Program-made: the position numbers and the translations under genes
Assembly (NCBI GenBank): GCA_943327245.2
Contig: CALPWK020000002.1
Location: 1-42,422, forward strand
Length of the DNA stretch: 42,422 bases
Source: Comamonas sp. lk
GTDB taxonomy: Bacteria; Bacteroidota; Bacteroidia; Chitinophagales; Chitinophagaceae
Direction: 5' to 3'
Shown here: positions 18,689 through 27,839 of the stretch, one piece after another
How positions within the stretch are numbered: the first letter of the stretch is position 1
Layout: each line of letters opens with the position of its first letter
The notes under the pieces: generated by a model
What the model saw: only the letters and a program-made list of their open reading frames with translations
Databases searched by the model: none
What the model was told of the DNA's origin: nothing

Positions 18689-21600
18689 TTACTTAATTAA
18701 ATTTGAGTTTTCGGTAATTGCTTTTAACTTAACTAAAGCAATTTGTTTTAAATCTTCAGCATTTGCGTTTTCTGAAACACTTTTATAGGTAGCAATAGCA
18801 TTAAAATTATCCTTTTGAGCTACATAAATATCTCCTAAGAGTAAATAGGTTTTAGTTACCCAATAATCATACGCGGCTTGCTTTTTGATAACTTCAAAAG
18901 CTGTTTTCTCAGCTAGTGACAATTTATTTTGTAACAATTGTATTTGTGCAATTTGATAATGTGCTTCTGCTGTAATTAAGGAAGGATTTTCTTTAATTAC
19001 TTTCGATAATACAATTAATGCATTAACTGTATCCTTATTCAATAGATTATTATGGGATATGGCCATATTTGCCATTTGAATATCGTCTGTTGCAGCCGAT
19101 TTGTCTTGTAATAACTGCAGGGCTATTACGGAGGCTTCTGGCCATTTTTCAGCCTTGTATTCACATCTCAATAAACCCTTTATTGCTTCAATTTTATTCT
19201 CTTGTTGTGTTGCAATTTGATTTAAAATTAAAAAATACTTTTCAGCTATGTCATACTGCTTTAAATTGAAATAATGGAGTCTAGCTGACAGCAATGCTGC
19301 TCTTTCTGCAAATTTATTAGGCGATTGATTAGCCACTATAGCAAAATATTTAGCAGCAGAATCATATTGTTCTTTTGAATAAGCAATTTCAGCTATTAAA
19401 TAATTAGCATCTAATTGGTATTTGCCATTGGGAAATAATTGTAAATATTTACTAAATCCTATACCTGCTTCATTGTATTTCTTTTGCTCATATTTAATAA
19501 TTGCAGATCTATATACTAAAGAGTCTTGTTCATTATTTGATAATGATTTACCAAAATCATTCATAAATTGAACAAATAATTCGGGTGTTTGGTCTTCTAC
19601 AAATATATTTCTAACAAATTCAACTGAATTGTCGGTTTCTACCGCTTTTGGATAAGCTGTAAATAAATCTCTAAAGGTTTGTAGAGCAACTTCATTTTTA
19701 TTTAAATTAAAATAAACAATACCTAATTTATAATAGGCTTGAGGGTAAAATCCACTAGCTTTTTTATCTAATAATATTTTGGTAAGTGGTGCTATTGCAT
19801 CTTGAAAATTTTCACGATTAACATAAGTATCTGCTAATTCAATTCTAGCGTCATTTAGGTAATTTGAAGAAGGGAATAAAGTTTCAAATTCTTTTAAGTA
19901 TGTTATTTTTTCATTATTCTTACCCATTCCACCCAAGATTAATGCTTTCTGTAAAGTTGCATAATCAATATAGGTCCAACCTAGATCAATAACTTGTTGA
20001 TAGGATTGTAAAGCTTGTTTGTATTGTTTAAGCATCATTTGGCAATCCCCTATTCTAACAAATGCATCCTTTTGATAGTTTTCACTAATATAGGTTGGAT
20101 TATTCATAGTTGCACCTAATAAATTACTTAATGCAGCTTTATAATTTCCGTTTTTCAAATAAGCATAACCTAATGTATATTTTGCATGTCTTATATTAAC
20201 TTCACCCATTTCAATTGGTTCTGTAATATATTTTTCTAAATAAGAAATCGTTTCTGTGTTCAGCCCCATTTTATAAGACAATTCACCTAACCAAAATTGG
20301 GTTTGGGGTAATACTTTCGCATTATAGGGAGTATGTTGTAATTGGTTAAAAAGCGCATAAGCCTTTTCAATTTGCCCGTCATTTAGACTCAAACAAGCTT
20401 TACCATATAAAATATTAGGATAAATTTTCAATAATTCGACTCCTGGATTCTCTATAGACTCATAAGCCTCTAATGCTTGTGTATAATTATTGCTTAAAGC
20501 TAAAGCTGTAATCCATAAATCTTTAGCTTCTTGATAATAATCTGATTTTGGATAATTTATTAAGAACTTGTCTAGTGCATTTACGGAAGTACTATATTCT
20601 TTAAGTTCCAATGTTATTTTTGCATAATTAAATAAGGATATTTCTTTTTGAGAAAGATTTTGGCTTTTGGTTGCACACAATAAAAATGCATTTTTAGCGC
20701 CATTTTTGTCTTTTGTTTTCAAATAAGCAGTGGCTAGCAAATACATGCTATTTTGACCTAATGAATCTTCTATATCAGCTAATTGTTTGAAACCTACAAT
20801 TGCTTTCTCCCAATCTTGAGACTGGAAATAACAAAAAGATAATTGATATAAATCTTGTGTTTCTACCTTCTTTTGAATTGTAACATAATTTGCTAAATAA
20901 GGTAATGCTTTTTGATACTCTTTTTTCTCAAACAAAAGATGACCCATTAATTGCTGGAGCTGTACATTATAAAATTGGCCATTTTGTTTTAAAGCATTTT
21001 CACAGTTCAACATAGCCGCATCTACATCTCCTAAAAAATAATACAACTGACTTATATAAAACGGGGCTAACTTATTATAAGCAGGACTGGTGGATGCAAT
21101 TTGGAAACAGCTTAATGCCAATTTAAATTCCTTTTTTTCTAAAGCTATAAAACCAGCATAGTAATTTGCGTCTGTATAAAATTTACTTTCTTTGACTTGT
21201 CTGACATTATTAAGTAAAGAAGCTGCTTTTATCCAGTCTCCTAACTTAAAATACAAATAACCTTGCTGGAATTTCATCAAAATGATCTCTTCATTTTCTA
21301 AGTCATCAATTCCAACATTTTTATAAGCATTCAGTGCTAATTCATCTTTTTGTTTCTTGAAATAATATTTGCCTAATAAAAAACTTAATCTTGATTTGTA
21401 AATTTTATTATTAGAAGTGGCCATCCATTTATTAGCTAATGCATCTCCATATGGTTTTTCTAATAAAATAGACAATGACAAATAATAATAATCCACTTCA
21501 TCTTGTTTGTCAGAGAAGGTATAGGCAGATTGAATATACTGATAGGCGGTTAAAGTGTCTCCTTGTTTGAGTGCTTGTAAACCTTTTTGGAAAACATGCT

Positions 21601-21697
21601 GTAAGGGATTGTTGTATTGGGCATTTTGTGCATTCACAGCAAAAACTGAGAAAGTCATTAAAAAAGCCAAGTATATCGAATTTCTAGTCTGTAACAT
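18689..21697 (-). CDS. Large periplasmic tetratricopeptide repeat protein
   Basis: 1002 aa; signal peptide (MLQTRNSIYLAFLMTFSVFAVNAQ) and many TPR-like units (e.g. AYYKLGIVYFNLNKNEVALQTFRDLFTAYPKA). Confidence 0.9.
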   Translation of the reverse strand: MLQTRNSIYLAFLMTFSVFAVNAQNAQYNNPLQHVFQKGLQALKQGDTLTAYQYIQSAYTFSDKQDEVDYYYLSLSILLEKPYGDALANKWMATSNNKIYKSRLSFLLGKYYFKKQKDELALNAYKNVGIDDLENEEIILMKFQQGYLYFKLGDWIKAASLLNNVRQVKESKFYTDANYYAGFIALEKKEFKLALSCFQIASTSPAYNKLAPFYISQLYYFLGDVDAAMLNCENALKQNGQFYNVQLQQLMGHLLFEKKEYQKALPYLANYVTIQKKVETQDLYQLSFCYFQSQDWEKAIVGFKQLADIEDSLGQNSMYLLATAYLKTKDKNGAKNAFLLCATKSQNLSQKEISLFNYAKITLELKEYSTSVNALDKFLINYPKSDYYQEAKDLWITALALSNNYTQALEAYESIENPGVELLKIYPNILYGKACLSLNDGQIEKAYALFNQLQHTPYNAKVLPQTQFWLGELSYKMGLNTETISYLEKYITEPIEMGEVNIRHAKYTLGYAYLKNGNYKAALSNLLGATMNNPTYISENYQKDAFVRIGDCQMMLKQYKQALQSYQQVIDLGWTYIDYATLQKALILGGMGKNNEKITYLKEFETLFPSSNYLNDARIELADTYVNRENFQDAIAPLTKILLDKKASGFYPQAYYKLGIVYFNLNKNEVALQTFRDLFTAYPKAVETDNSVEFVRNIFVEDQTPELFVQFMNDFGKSLSNNEQDSLVYRSAIIKYEQKKYNEAGIGFSKYLQLFPNGKYQLDANYLIAEIAYSKEQYDSAAKYFAIVANQSPNKFAERAALLSARLHYFNLKQYDIAEKYFLILNQIATQQENKIEAIKGLLRCEYKAEKWPEASVIALQLLQDKSAATDDIQMANMAISHNNLLNKDTVNALIVLSKVIKENPSLITAEAHYQIAQIQLLQNKLSLAEKTAFEVIKKQAAYDYWVTKTYLLLGDIYVAQKDNFNAIATYKSVSENANAEDLKQIALVKLKAITENSNLIK

Positions 21698-21789
21698 AAA
21701 TACCTATGTTTTATAATATCGTAAAATTAAGCCCTGAAACTAAAACGTTTTGCTAAAAGAACTTATTGTGGAAAAACAGATTTCATTCG

Positions 21790-21797
21790 TAAATTTG
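21790..21797 (+). promoter_or_regulatory. Putative promoter (-7 TAAATTTG; TTG at 21766-21768 as -33)
   Basis: TAnnTTTG match 17 nt before the ATG at 21815, with a TTG 21 nt upstream. Confidence 0.55.
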
Positions 21798-21814
21798 TCA
21801 ACAATCACAATAAT

Positions 21815-22225
21815 ATGTACGAACATAGCACCACAATTAGAGTAAGGTATGCCGAAACGGATAGAATGGATGTAGTCTACTATGGCAATTATGCCCAATA
21901 TTTTGAAGTTGGACGAGTTGAAAGTCTCAGAGCACTTGGGATTAGCTATAAAGATATAGAGTCTATGGGGATCATATTACCGGTAGTGGAACTTCAAATC
22001 AAGTACCTAAGACCTGCTAAATATGATGATTTATTGACAGTAAAATCAATGATCAAAGCCTTACCGCATGATCATAAAATTGAATTTAATCAGGAAGTGT
22101 ATAATGAAGAAGGTAAACTGCTTACCGTTGGCACGGTGAAACTTTATTTTATGGACGATCAATTACAAAATAAGGTTGAAATGCCTGCTTTAATGAAGGA
22201 AAAACTAAGCCCCTATTTTAGTTAA
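21815..22225 (+). CDS. Acyl-CoA thioesterase, YbgC/4-hydroxybenzoyl-CoA thioesterase family
   Basis: 136 aa hotdog fold; IRVRYAETDRMDVVYYGNYAQYFEVGRVE. Confidence 0.9.
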   Translation: MYEHSTTIRVRYAETDRMDVVYYGNYAQYFEVGRVESLRALGISYKDIESMGIILPVVELQIKYLRPAKYDDLLTVKSMIKALPHDHKIEFNQEVYNEEGKLLTVGTVKLYFMDDQLQNKVEMPALMKEKLSPYFS

Positions 22226-22268
22226 ACCGCTTTTTTTTGGCTTACTTTGCAACCTAATTCAATCAAGC

Positions 22269-23525
22269 ATGCAGTCTATTCAAGCTACTATAATAACTAT
22301 TGGGGATGAGCTTTTAATTGGTCAAGTTATTGATACTAATAGCGCTTTTATTGCACAATCATTAAATGCAATTGGGATTTTAGTTAAAAGTAGAACTGCG
22401 GTTGGTGATAATAAAAAAGATATAATGGAGGCAATGGATTTAGCCATTGCACAAAATAAAATTGTTATTTTGACTGGAGGTTTAGGCCCTACTGCAGATG
22501 ACATTACAAAGCCTTTATTGAATGACTATTTTGGTGGAAAAATGATAGTTCACGAACCTACATTAGCGCATATTACGCATATTTTTGAAAATATACATAA
22601 GCGCCCAATGATAGAAAGAAATCGTAAACAGGCAGAAGTGCCAGATGTTTGCGAGGTTTTATTCAACGAGACAGGAACTGCTCCTGGTATGGCTTTTACG
22701 AAAAACGGCACACTTATTTTTTCTTTGCCGGGTGTTCCTCATGAAATGAAATGGTTAATGACCAATCAGGTAATTGACAGGATTAAACAAAATTTCAAAC
22801 CAAATTACGTAGCACATAGGACCTTACTAACTTCGGGTATTGGGGAGTCTTTTTTAGCTGATTTAATTGCCGATTTTGAAGCAACAATACCTGATACCAT
22901 TAAATTAGCCTATTTACCTAATTACGGTATGGTTAGATTAAGATTAACTGGAACAAGTAGTGAGGAGGATTCATTAAATAACGAATTAGATAAATTATTT
23001 GGTTCATTAAAAACTTATGTGGCTGAATATTTAGTTACTGACTTGGATGAAACACTTGAAGTGGTAGTAGGAAAGTTATTAAAAGCGAATAATCATACAG
23101 TTTCCACTGCAGAAAGTTGCACTGGAGGCTATATTGGTCATTTGTTATCAAAACATGCAGGCTCCTCTCAGTTTTATACTGGAGGTATTATTAGTTATGA
23201 CAATCGCATTAAAACAGAGTTTTTAGACGTTCCAGTTCCCATTTTACAAACTGTTGGCGCTGTGAGTAAAGAAGCGGTAGAACAAATGGCTATGGCGGTA
23301 AGGTCTAAAATGAATACAGATTATGCAGTGTCGGTAAGTGGAATCATGGGCCCGTCTGGTCAAACAGACGAAAAACCGCTTGGAATGGTCTGGATTGGGG
23401 TGGCGAATAGAGAAAAAGTGGTTTCTAAGGTCTTATATCTTAGATTCGACCGACATAAGAATATAGAAGTCACTGCTAATCAAGCGATAAATTTACTTAG
23501 GTTGTTAATAATCAACAAGATTTAG
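22269..23525 (+). CDS. cinA: CinA family protein (competence/damage-inducible; NMN deamidase-type C-terminus)
   Basis: 418 aa; ATIITIGDELLIGQVIDTNSAFIAQ, LTGGLGPTADDITK, STAESCTGGYIGHLLSK, VSGIMGPSGQTDEKPLGMVWIG. Confidence 0.94.
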   Translation: MQSIQATIITIGDELLIGQVIDTNSAFIAQSLNAIGILVKSRTAVGDNKKDIMEAMDLAIAQNKIVILTGGLGPTADDITKPLLNDYFGGKMIVHEPTLAHITHIFENIHKRPMIERNRKQAEVPDVCEVLFNETGTAPGMAFTKNGTLIFSLPGVPHEMKWLMTNQVIDRIKQNFKPNYVAHRTLLTSGIGESFLADLIADFEATIPDTIKLAYLPNYGMVRLRLTGTSSEEDSLNNELDKLFGSLKTYVAEYLVTDLDETLEVVVGKLLKANNHTVSTAESCTGGYIGHLLSKHAGSSQFYTGGIISYDNRIKTEFLDVPVPILQTVGAVSKEAVEQMAMAVRSKMNTDYAVSVSGIMGPSGQTDEKPLGMVWIGVANREKVVSKVLYLRFDRHKNIEVTANQAINLLRLLIINKI

Positions 23526-23553
23526 TCTTATAAACAACAAGATTTAGTCTTAT
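23513..23553 (+). repeat. Tandem duplication, 19-nt identical unit (caacaagatttagtcttat) at 22-nt period
   Basis: Copies at 23513-23531 and 23535-23553. The first contains the cinA stop codon. Confidence 0.95.
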
Positions 23554-23558
23554 TTTTG
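23551..23558 (+). promoter_or_regulatory. Putative -7 element TATTTTTG for the E2 gene
   Basis: TAnnTTTG match 16 nt before the ATG at 23575, starting inside the second repeat copy. Confidence 0.5.
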
Positions 23559-23574
23559 CTTAAAATAAACCCGT

Positions 23575-25011
23575 ATGGCAATAGTTGAATTAGTGCTACC
23601 AAAGCTGGGGGAAAGTATCATGGAAGCGACCATTTTAAAATGGCATAAAAAAGTAGGTGATACTATTAAGCTAGACGAAACTTTGCTAGATATTGCTACT
23701 GATAAAGTGGACAGTGAGATTCCGTCAACTGCAGAAGGGATTATTGTAGAAATTTTATTTGAGGTTAATAGTGTAGTTCCAATAGGGACTGTTATTGCAA
23801 GAATTGAATCAAATAAAGTAGCAACTGCTCCAATAAAAGCAGCTAGCCCAATAGCGGAGAAAATTACTCCAATTATAGAGCATCAAAAACCTGATACCCA
23901 AAATATTCCAACTGAAATTGTTCCTTTTACTCCCAATAGCACAGTGGACATTATTTCAAATCAACATTCAGCTAGTAAATTTTATTCCCCTTTAGTGATT
24001 AGTATAGCTCAAAGTGAAGGAGTTAGTATGCAGGAATTACAAGACCTACAAGGAACTGGGAATCAAGGCCGAGTTTCTAAAAAAGATATCTTAGCTTTTG
24101 TAGAAGCCAAAAAATCAAATGCGACCCTTCCAATATCTCCTATTCAAAATACACCGGCTACACCATCTATTCCAACTTCAAGTCCGATAGTTAGTAAGCC
24201 AAGTCATGTGTATGATTTAGTTACCCCAGATTTTATGCAATCTAATGGCGCTTCTAAATTTGCAAGTCCAGAGGAAGTGATTATTACAGGTAATACTGAA
24301 ATAGTTGAAATGGATAGAATGAGAAAATTGATTGCTAAGCATATGTTGGATAGCGTTCAAACTAGCCCTCATGTAACTTCTTTTGTTGAAGTAGATGTTA
24401 CTAATATGGTTGTTTGGAGAGAAAAAGTAAAAGCATTATTTGAAAAAAGAGAAGGTACTAAGTTGACTTTTACCCCAATGTTTATAGAAGGGATTGCTGC
24501 TTCATTAGAAAAGTTCCCAATTGTTAATAGCAGTTTACAGGGTGATAATATTATACTTAAAAAAGACATTAATATTGGTATGGCTACTGCTTTGCCAAAT
24601 GGCAATTTAATAGTTCCTGTTATTAAGGGAGCAAACCAATTAAGTATTGTAGGATTAAGTAAAGCGGTAAATGGCTTGGCCAACGCTGCTAGAAATAATC
24701 AACTAAAACCTCAGGACACACAAGGAGCTACTTTCACAGTAACCAATGTGGGTACTTTTGGTAGTATAATGGGTACCCCAATTATTAGTCAACCACAGGT
24801 TGCAATACTAGCATTAGGTGCTATAAAGAAGCGACCTGTTGTTGTTGAAACACCAGCGGGTGATGCTATTGTTATTAGACATATGATGTTTATATCCATG
24901 AGCTATGATCATAGAATAGTTGACGGTGCAATGGGTACTCAATTTATGGCTGCAGTAGCAAAAGCATATGAAGCCTGGGATCCTAATAGACAATGGTTTC
25001 AATACGTTTAA
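23575..25011 (+). CDS. 2-oxo acid dehydrogenase complex E2 (dihydrolipoyl acyltransferase)
   Basis: 478 aa; lipoyl domain (LDIATDKVDSEIPSTAEG), peripheral-subunit-binding domain (FYSPLVISIAQSEGVSMQELQDLQGTGNQGRVSKKDI), catalytic MSYDHRIVDGAMG. Confidence 0.94.
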   Translation: MAIVELVLPKLGESIMEATILKWHKKVGDTIKLDETLLDIATDKVDSEIPSTAEGIIVEILFEVNSVVPIGTVIARIESNKVATAPIKAASPIAEKITPIIEHQKPDTQNIPTEIVPFTPNSTVDIISNQHSASKFYSPLVISIAQSEGVSMQELQDLQGTGNQGRVSKKDILAFVEAKKSNATLPISPIQNTPATPSIPTSSPIVSKPSHVYDLVTPDFMQSNGASKFASPEEVIITGNTEIVEMDRMRKLIAKHMLDSVQTSPHVTSFVEVDVTNMVVWREKVKALFEKREGTKLTFTPMFIEGIAASLEKFPIVNSSLQGDNIILKKDINIGMATALPNGNLIVPVIKGANQLSIVGLSKAVNGLANAARNNQLKPQDTQGATFTVTNVGTFGSIMGTPIISQPQVAILALGAIKKRPVVVETPAGDAIVIRHMMFISMSYDHRIVDGAMGTQFMAAVAKAYEAWDPNRQWFQYV

Positions 25012-25015
25012 AATT

Positions 25016-27760
25016 CTAATAGCCTAATCCCATAGTTCTACCTTTCATAATTGCAGGAACCCCTTCACTCATCCATTTTGGCATAGGTTCATTCTTTAGA
25101 TAATGATCAAAGAATTGTTGCTGTCTAATTTGAATGTCTTTTTTGTTACGTCGTTCCGATAAATTATGAAGTTCATTATTATATACTAGTAACCAGATCT
25201 TCTTATTTAATCTTTTCATAGCAGTAAACATTTCTATTCCTTGGTACCATGGCACGGCATCGTCGGCATCATTATTCATTATAACAATTGGGGTAGTTAC
25301 GCTAGGCAATGAAAATAAGGGTGAATTTTTAATATATAAATCTGGACGTTCCCATAATGTTGCACCAATTCTACTCTGCGTTTTCTCATATTGAAATTGT
25401 CTATTCATTCCTGTACCCCATCTAATTCCACCATAGGCGCTTGTCATATTAACTACCGGAGCACCTGCCCATGCAGCAGCAAACATATTTGTTTTGGTGA
25501 TTAAATATGCTATTTGATACCCACCCCAACTTTGGCCTTGTAATCCAATTTTAGTACTATCTATAAATCCTTTTTGAATTAAAGCTTTTGTCCCGCTTAC
25601 AATATAATCGTAAGCACCCTGTCCAGGATATCCTTTTTTATACCAGATATCCGGCACAAATACTAAATAGCCTCTACTAACAAAATAAGGAATATTTATT
25701 CTAGAACGGGCAGGTGAAGGAGGTAAATAGTTATGTAAAGTTTGATTGTTTCTTTCATAAAAATATACAATCATCGGATATTTTATTGTAGGATCGAAAT
25801 TCTCAGGCTTATATAAAATTCCTTCCGCTATTTTACCTGTATAGGATTTCCATTTTACCAATTCACTAGTCATCCAATTATAATTAGCTTGTTGTGGATT
25901 TATTAGTGTTAATGATTTAGGATTTTGTGACTTTTTCTCAAAAGTGTAATTATATAAATTGGCAGCCGATTTCTCGTCTTCTTGCATGACTAATAGTTCC
26001 TTAGATTTCTTTGACTTAATAATAGTTGTCAAATGCATAGGAAAAGTATTAAGTATGGTTATTTCATTGTTATTAGTAAATAAAATTTCTAAAGATTCAG
26101 ACTTGTTTTTTTCATTGAAAGTTTGTAGCAACAAAGTGTCAGCAACTTCGTTGATAAATTTCTTATCCATATCTATATCCACCTGTCTATACACTTTACT
26201 TAATTGTCTCCCATTTGTTAATCTTTTAGATGGCTTAACGCCATTGACATCCACTAGCCATAAATCATATCTATCATAAATTATAATAGAATTATCACCT
26301 ACCCATTTTGTAACTCCATAGGCATTTGGATCGTCTGGCATGTCATTGTCTTCGTCGTATAAAGGGAATGAAATATCTTTTGCAATAATTTGTTTTCTGT
26401 CGGATATTAAATCATAAGTATAATATTTTTTCTCTGACTCCTCATAAAAAATCAATTTATTGCCGTTTGAAGAAATGCTTAATAAACTACCCTTCCAATC
26501 CTTCTGAATTAATTTTCGAGAAGCAGTTGTAGTACTTATTGCAATAATATCTTTTTTCACAAACCCCTGCCATTGGAAACTTGCAGTATTTAAAGAATCG
26601 TTTGTGGCTATTGCCCAATCCCCATCACCTTGACTGGCTAATTTAATATTTTGTTCACTTAATTTTCCAAAATAGACGGTCGACTTATTTTTAGGTCGAA
26701 ACAAAATGGTTTCTGTACTTTTTAAAGAAGCGTCTAAATTCTTTAATTGTATAGACTGGATATTATCATCATTATAGTTCCATATATCTATACTTACTCT
26801 TTCAAATTCAGGTAAACTAGTATCTTTTATAGGGAGTAAAGGTTGTATACCTAACTCTAAAATTTGACCTGATTTACTAAAATGTAATTTTCTATCTGCT
26901 CCAAATACATAATTCTTTGGCAAATTAACATCATTACTTTCAAGCACTCTATTGGCAGTGTCCATTCCTTGTTTAAAATAAGCTAATGTATAATTCTTCT
27001 GTAATGACTTGCTAGTGCTATCTGGCTCAATTAAATAGGCGGCTTGATTTCCATTTTCGTCCCATGACAAATTAGTTGCCGAAAATAAATGACTACTCAA
27101 TATTAGGGAGGAACTGTCCTTGGTACTTGCTAGCAGGACTTGAGCAGGTATTGTTTTAGTATTAGCTTGAGACATTAAAACCTGTGAACCATTTGGGTTC
27201 ATAGCATACTGTGTAATAAAATTATATGATTGCTTTACAGTATCATTTAAGGCTTGAATAAATAGTATTGATCCCTCTTTATTGATATCCCCTTTTTTGT
27301 CTTGCAAATAAGCAATAAATTCACTACCTAATTCAGGTATTTGGAATGATTTTACAGAAGCGATTTTTTGAATGCTTTTAGTAGCTAAATTCAAAATTAA
27401 AAGACTGTCTTTGGGTAATTCATCTGATTTCTTCTTATCTATCTTGGCTTTCCTAGTATCAACAAAAAAAGGCTTAATTTTTGTAATTAAAAATGCTCCG
27501 TTTTCAGTAAAACTGGGTTGTGTACCTCTGGGAATTGTCATTTCCCAGCTGCCATTTAATTCTTTTATTTTTAGCATAGCATCCCCTTCTTGTGGGTTAA
27601 TACTATATACAACATACTTACCTTGAGATTGAACCACAGTTTCATTAATGGACTGCCAACCGTCGTATACTGAATGGTCAAGTGCTGGTTTTTGTGCAAT
27701 TCCTTTGAAATTACAAAGAATAAAAACAAGGGTTAATCCTAATAAAATACCTTTATTCAT
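25016..27760 (-). CDS. S9 family peptidase (prolyl oligopeptidase-like, secreted)
   Basis: C-terminal hydrolase domain with GLQGQSWGGYQIAYL (Ser), NNDADDAVPW (Asp), NNELHNLS (His). The track's start at 27769 is TTG; the ATG at 27760 gives MNKGILLGLTLVFILCNFKGIAQ, a signal peptide. Confidence 0.9.
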   Translation of the reverse strand: MNKGILLGLTLVFILCNFKGIAQKPALDHSVYDGWQSINETVVQSQGKYVVYSINPQEGDAMLKIKELNGSWEMTIPRGTQPSFTENGAFLITKIKPFFVDTRKAKIDKKKSDELPKDSLLILNLATKSIQKIASVKSFQIPELGSEFIAYLQDKKGDINKEGSILFIQALNDTVKQSYNFITQYAMNPNGSQVLMSQANTKTIPAQVLLASTKDSSSLILSSHLFSATNLSWDENGNQAAYLIEPDSTSKSLQKNYTLAYFKQGMDTANRVLESNDVNLPKNYVFGADRKLHFSKSGQILELGIQPLLPIKDTSLPEFERVSIDIWNYNDDNIQSIQLKNLDASLKSTETILFRPKNKSTVYFGKLSEQNIKLASQGDGDWAIATNDSLNTASFQWQGFVKKDIIAISTTTASRKLIQKDWKGSLLSISSNGNKLIFYEESEKKYYTYDLISDRKQIIAKDISFPLYDEDNDMPDDPNAYGVTKWVGDNSIIIYDRYDLWLVDVNGVKPSKRLTNGRQLSKVYRQVDIDMDKKFINEVADTLLLQTFNEKNKSESLEILFTNNNEITILNTFPMHLTTIIKSKKSKELLVMQEDEKSAANLYNYTFEKKSQNPKSLTLINPQQANYNWMTSELVKWKSYTGKIAEGILYKPENFDPTIKYPMIVYFYERNNQTLHNYLPPSPARSRINIPYFVSRGYLVFVPDIWYKKGYPGQGAYDYIVSGTKALIQKGFIDSTKIGLQGQSWGGYQIAYLITKTNMFAAAWAGAPVVNMTSAYGGIRWGTGMNRQFQYEKTQSRIGATLWERPDLYIKNSPLFSLPSVTTPIVIMNNDADDAVPWYQGIEMFTAMKRLNKKIWLLVYNNELHNLSERRNKKDIQIRQQQFFDHYLKNEPMPKWMSEGVPAIMKGRTMGLGY

Positions 27761-27799
27761 ATTTATCAATTGAAATTGTAAGATACATCAACTATTTAG

Positions 27800-27807
27800 C
27801 AAATATA
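27800..27807 (-). promoter_or_regulatory. Putative -7 element (TATATTTG on the minus strand) for the S9 peptidase
   Basis: CAAATATA on the plus strand, 39 nt upstream of the proposed ATG. Confidence 0.4.
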
Positions 27808-27839
27808 TTGTTATAAATTGCAGTAATATATTTTATAAT

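Noticed and set aside
24369-25002. Minus-strand ORFs (104 and 62 aa) in the E2 gene
   Set aside because: Antisense overlap with a clearly conserved dihydrolipoyl acyltransferase.
27767-27778. CAATT-GA-AATTG palindrome upstream of the S9 peptidase
   Set aside because: Very short and AT-rich; expected by chance in this composition.
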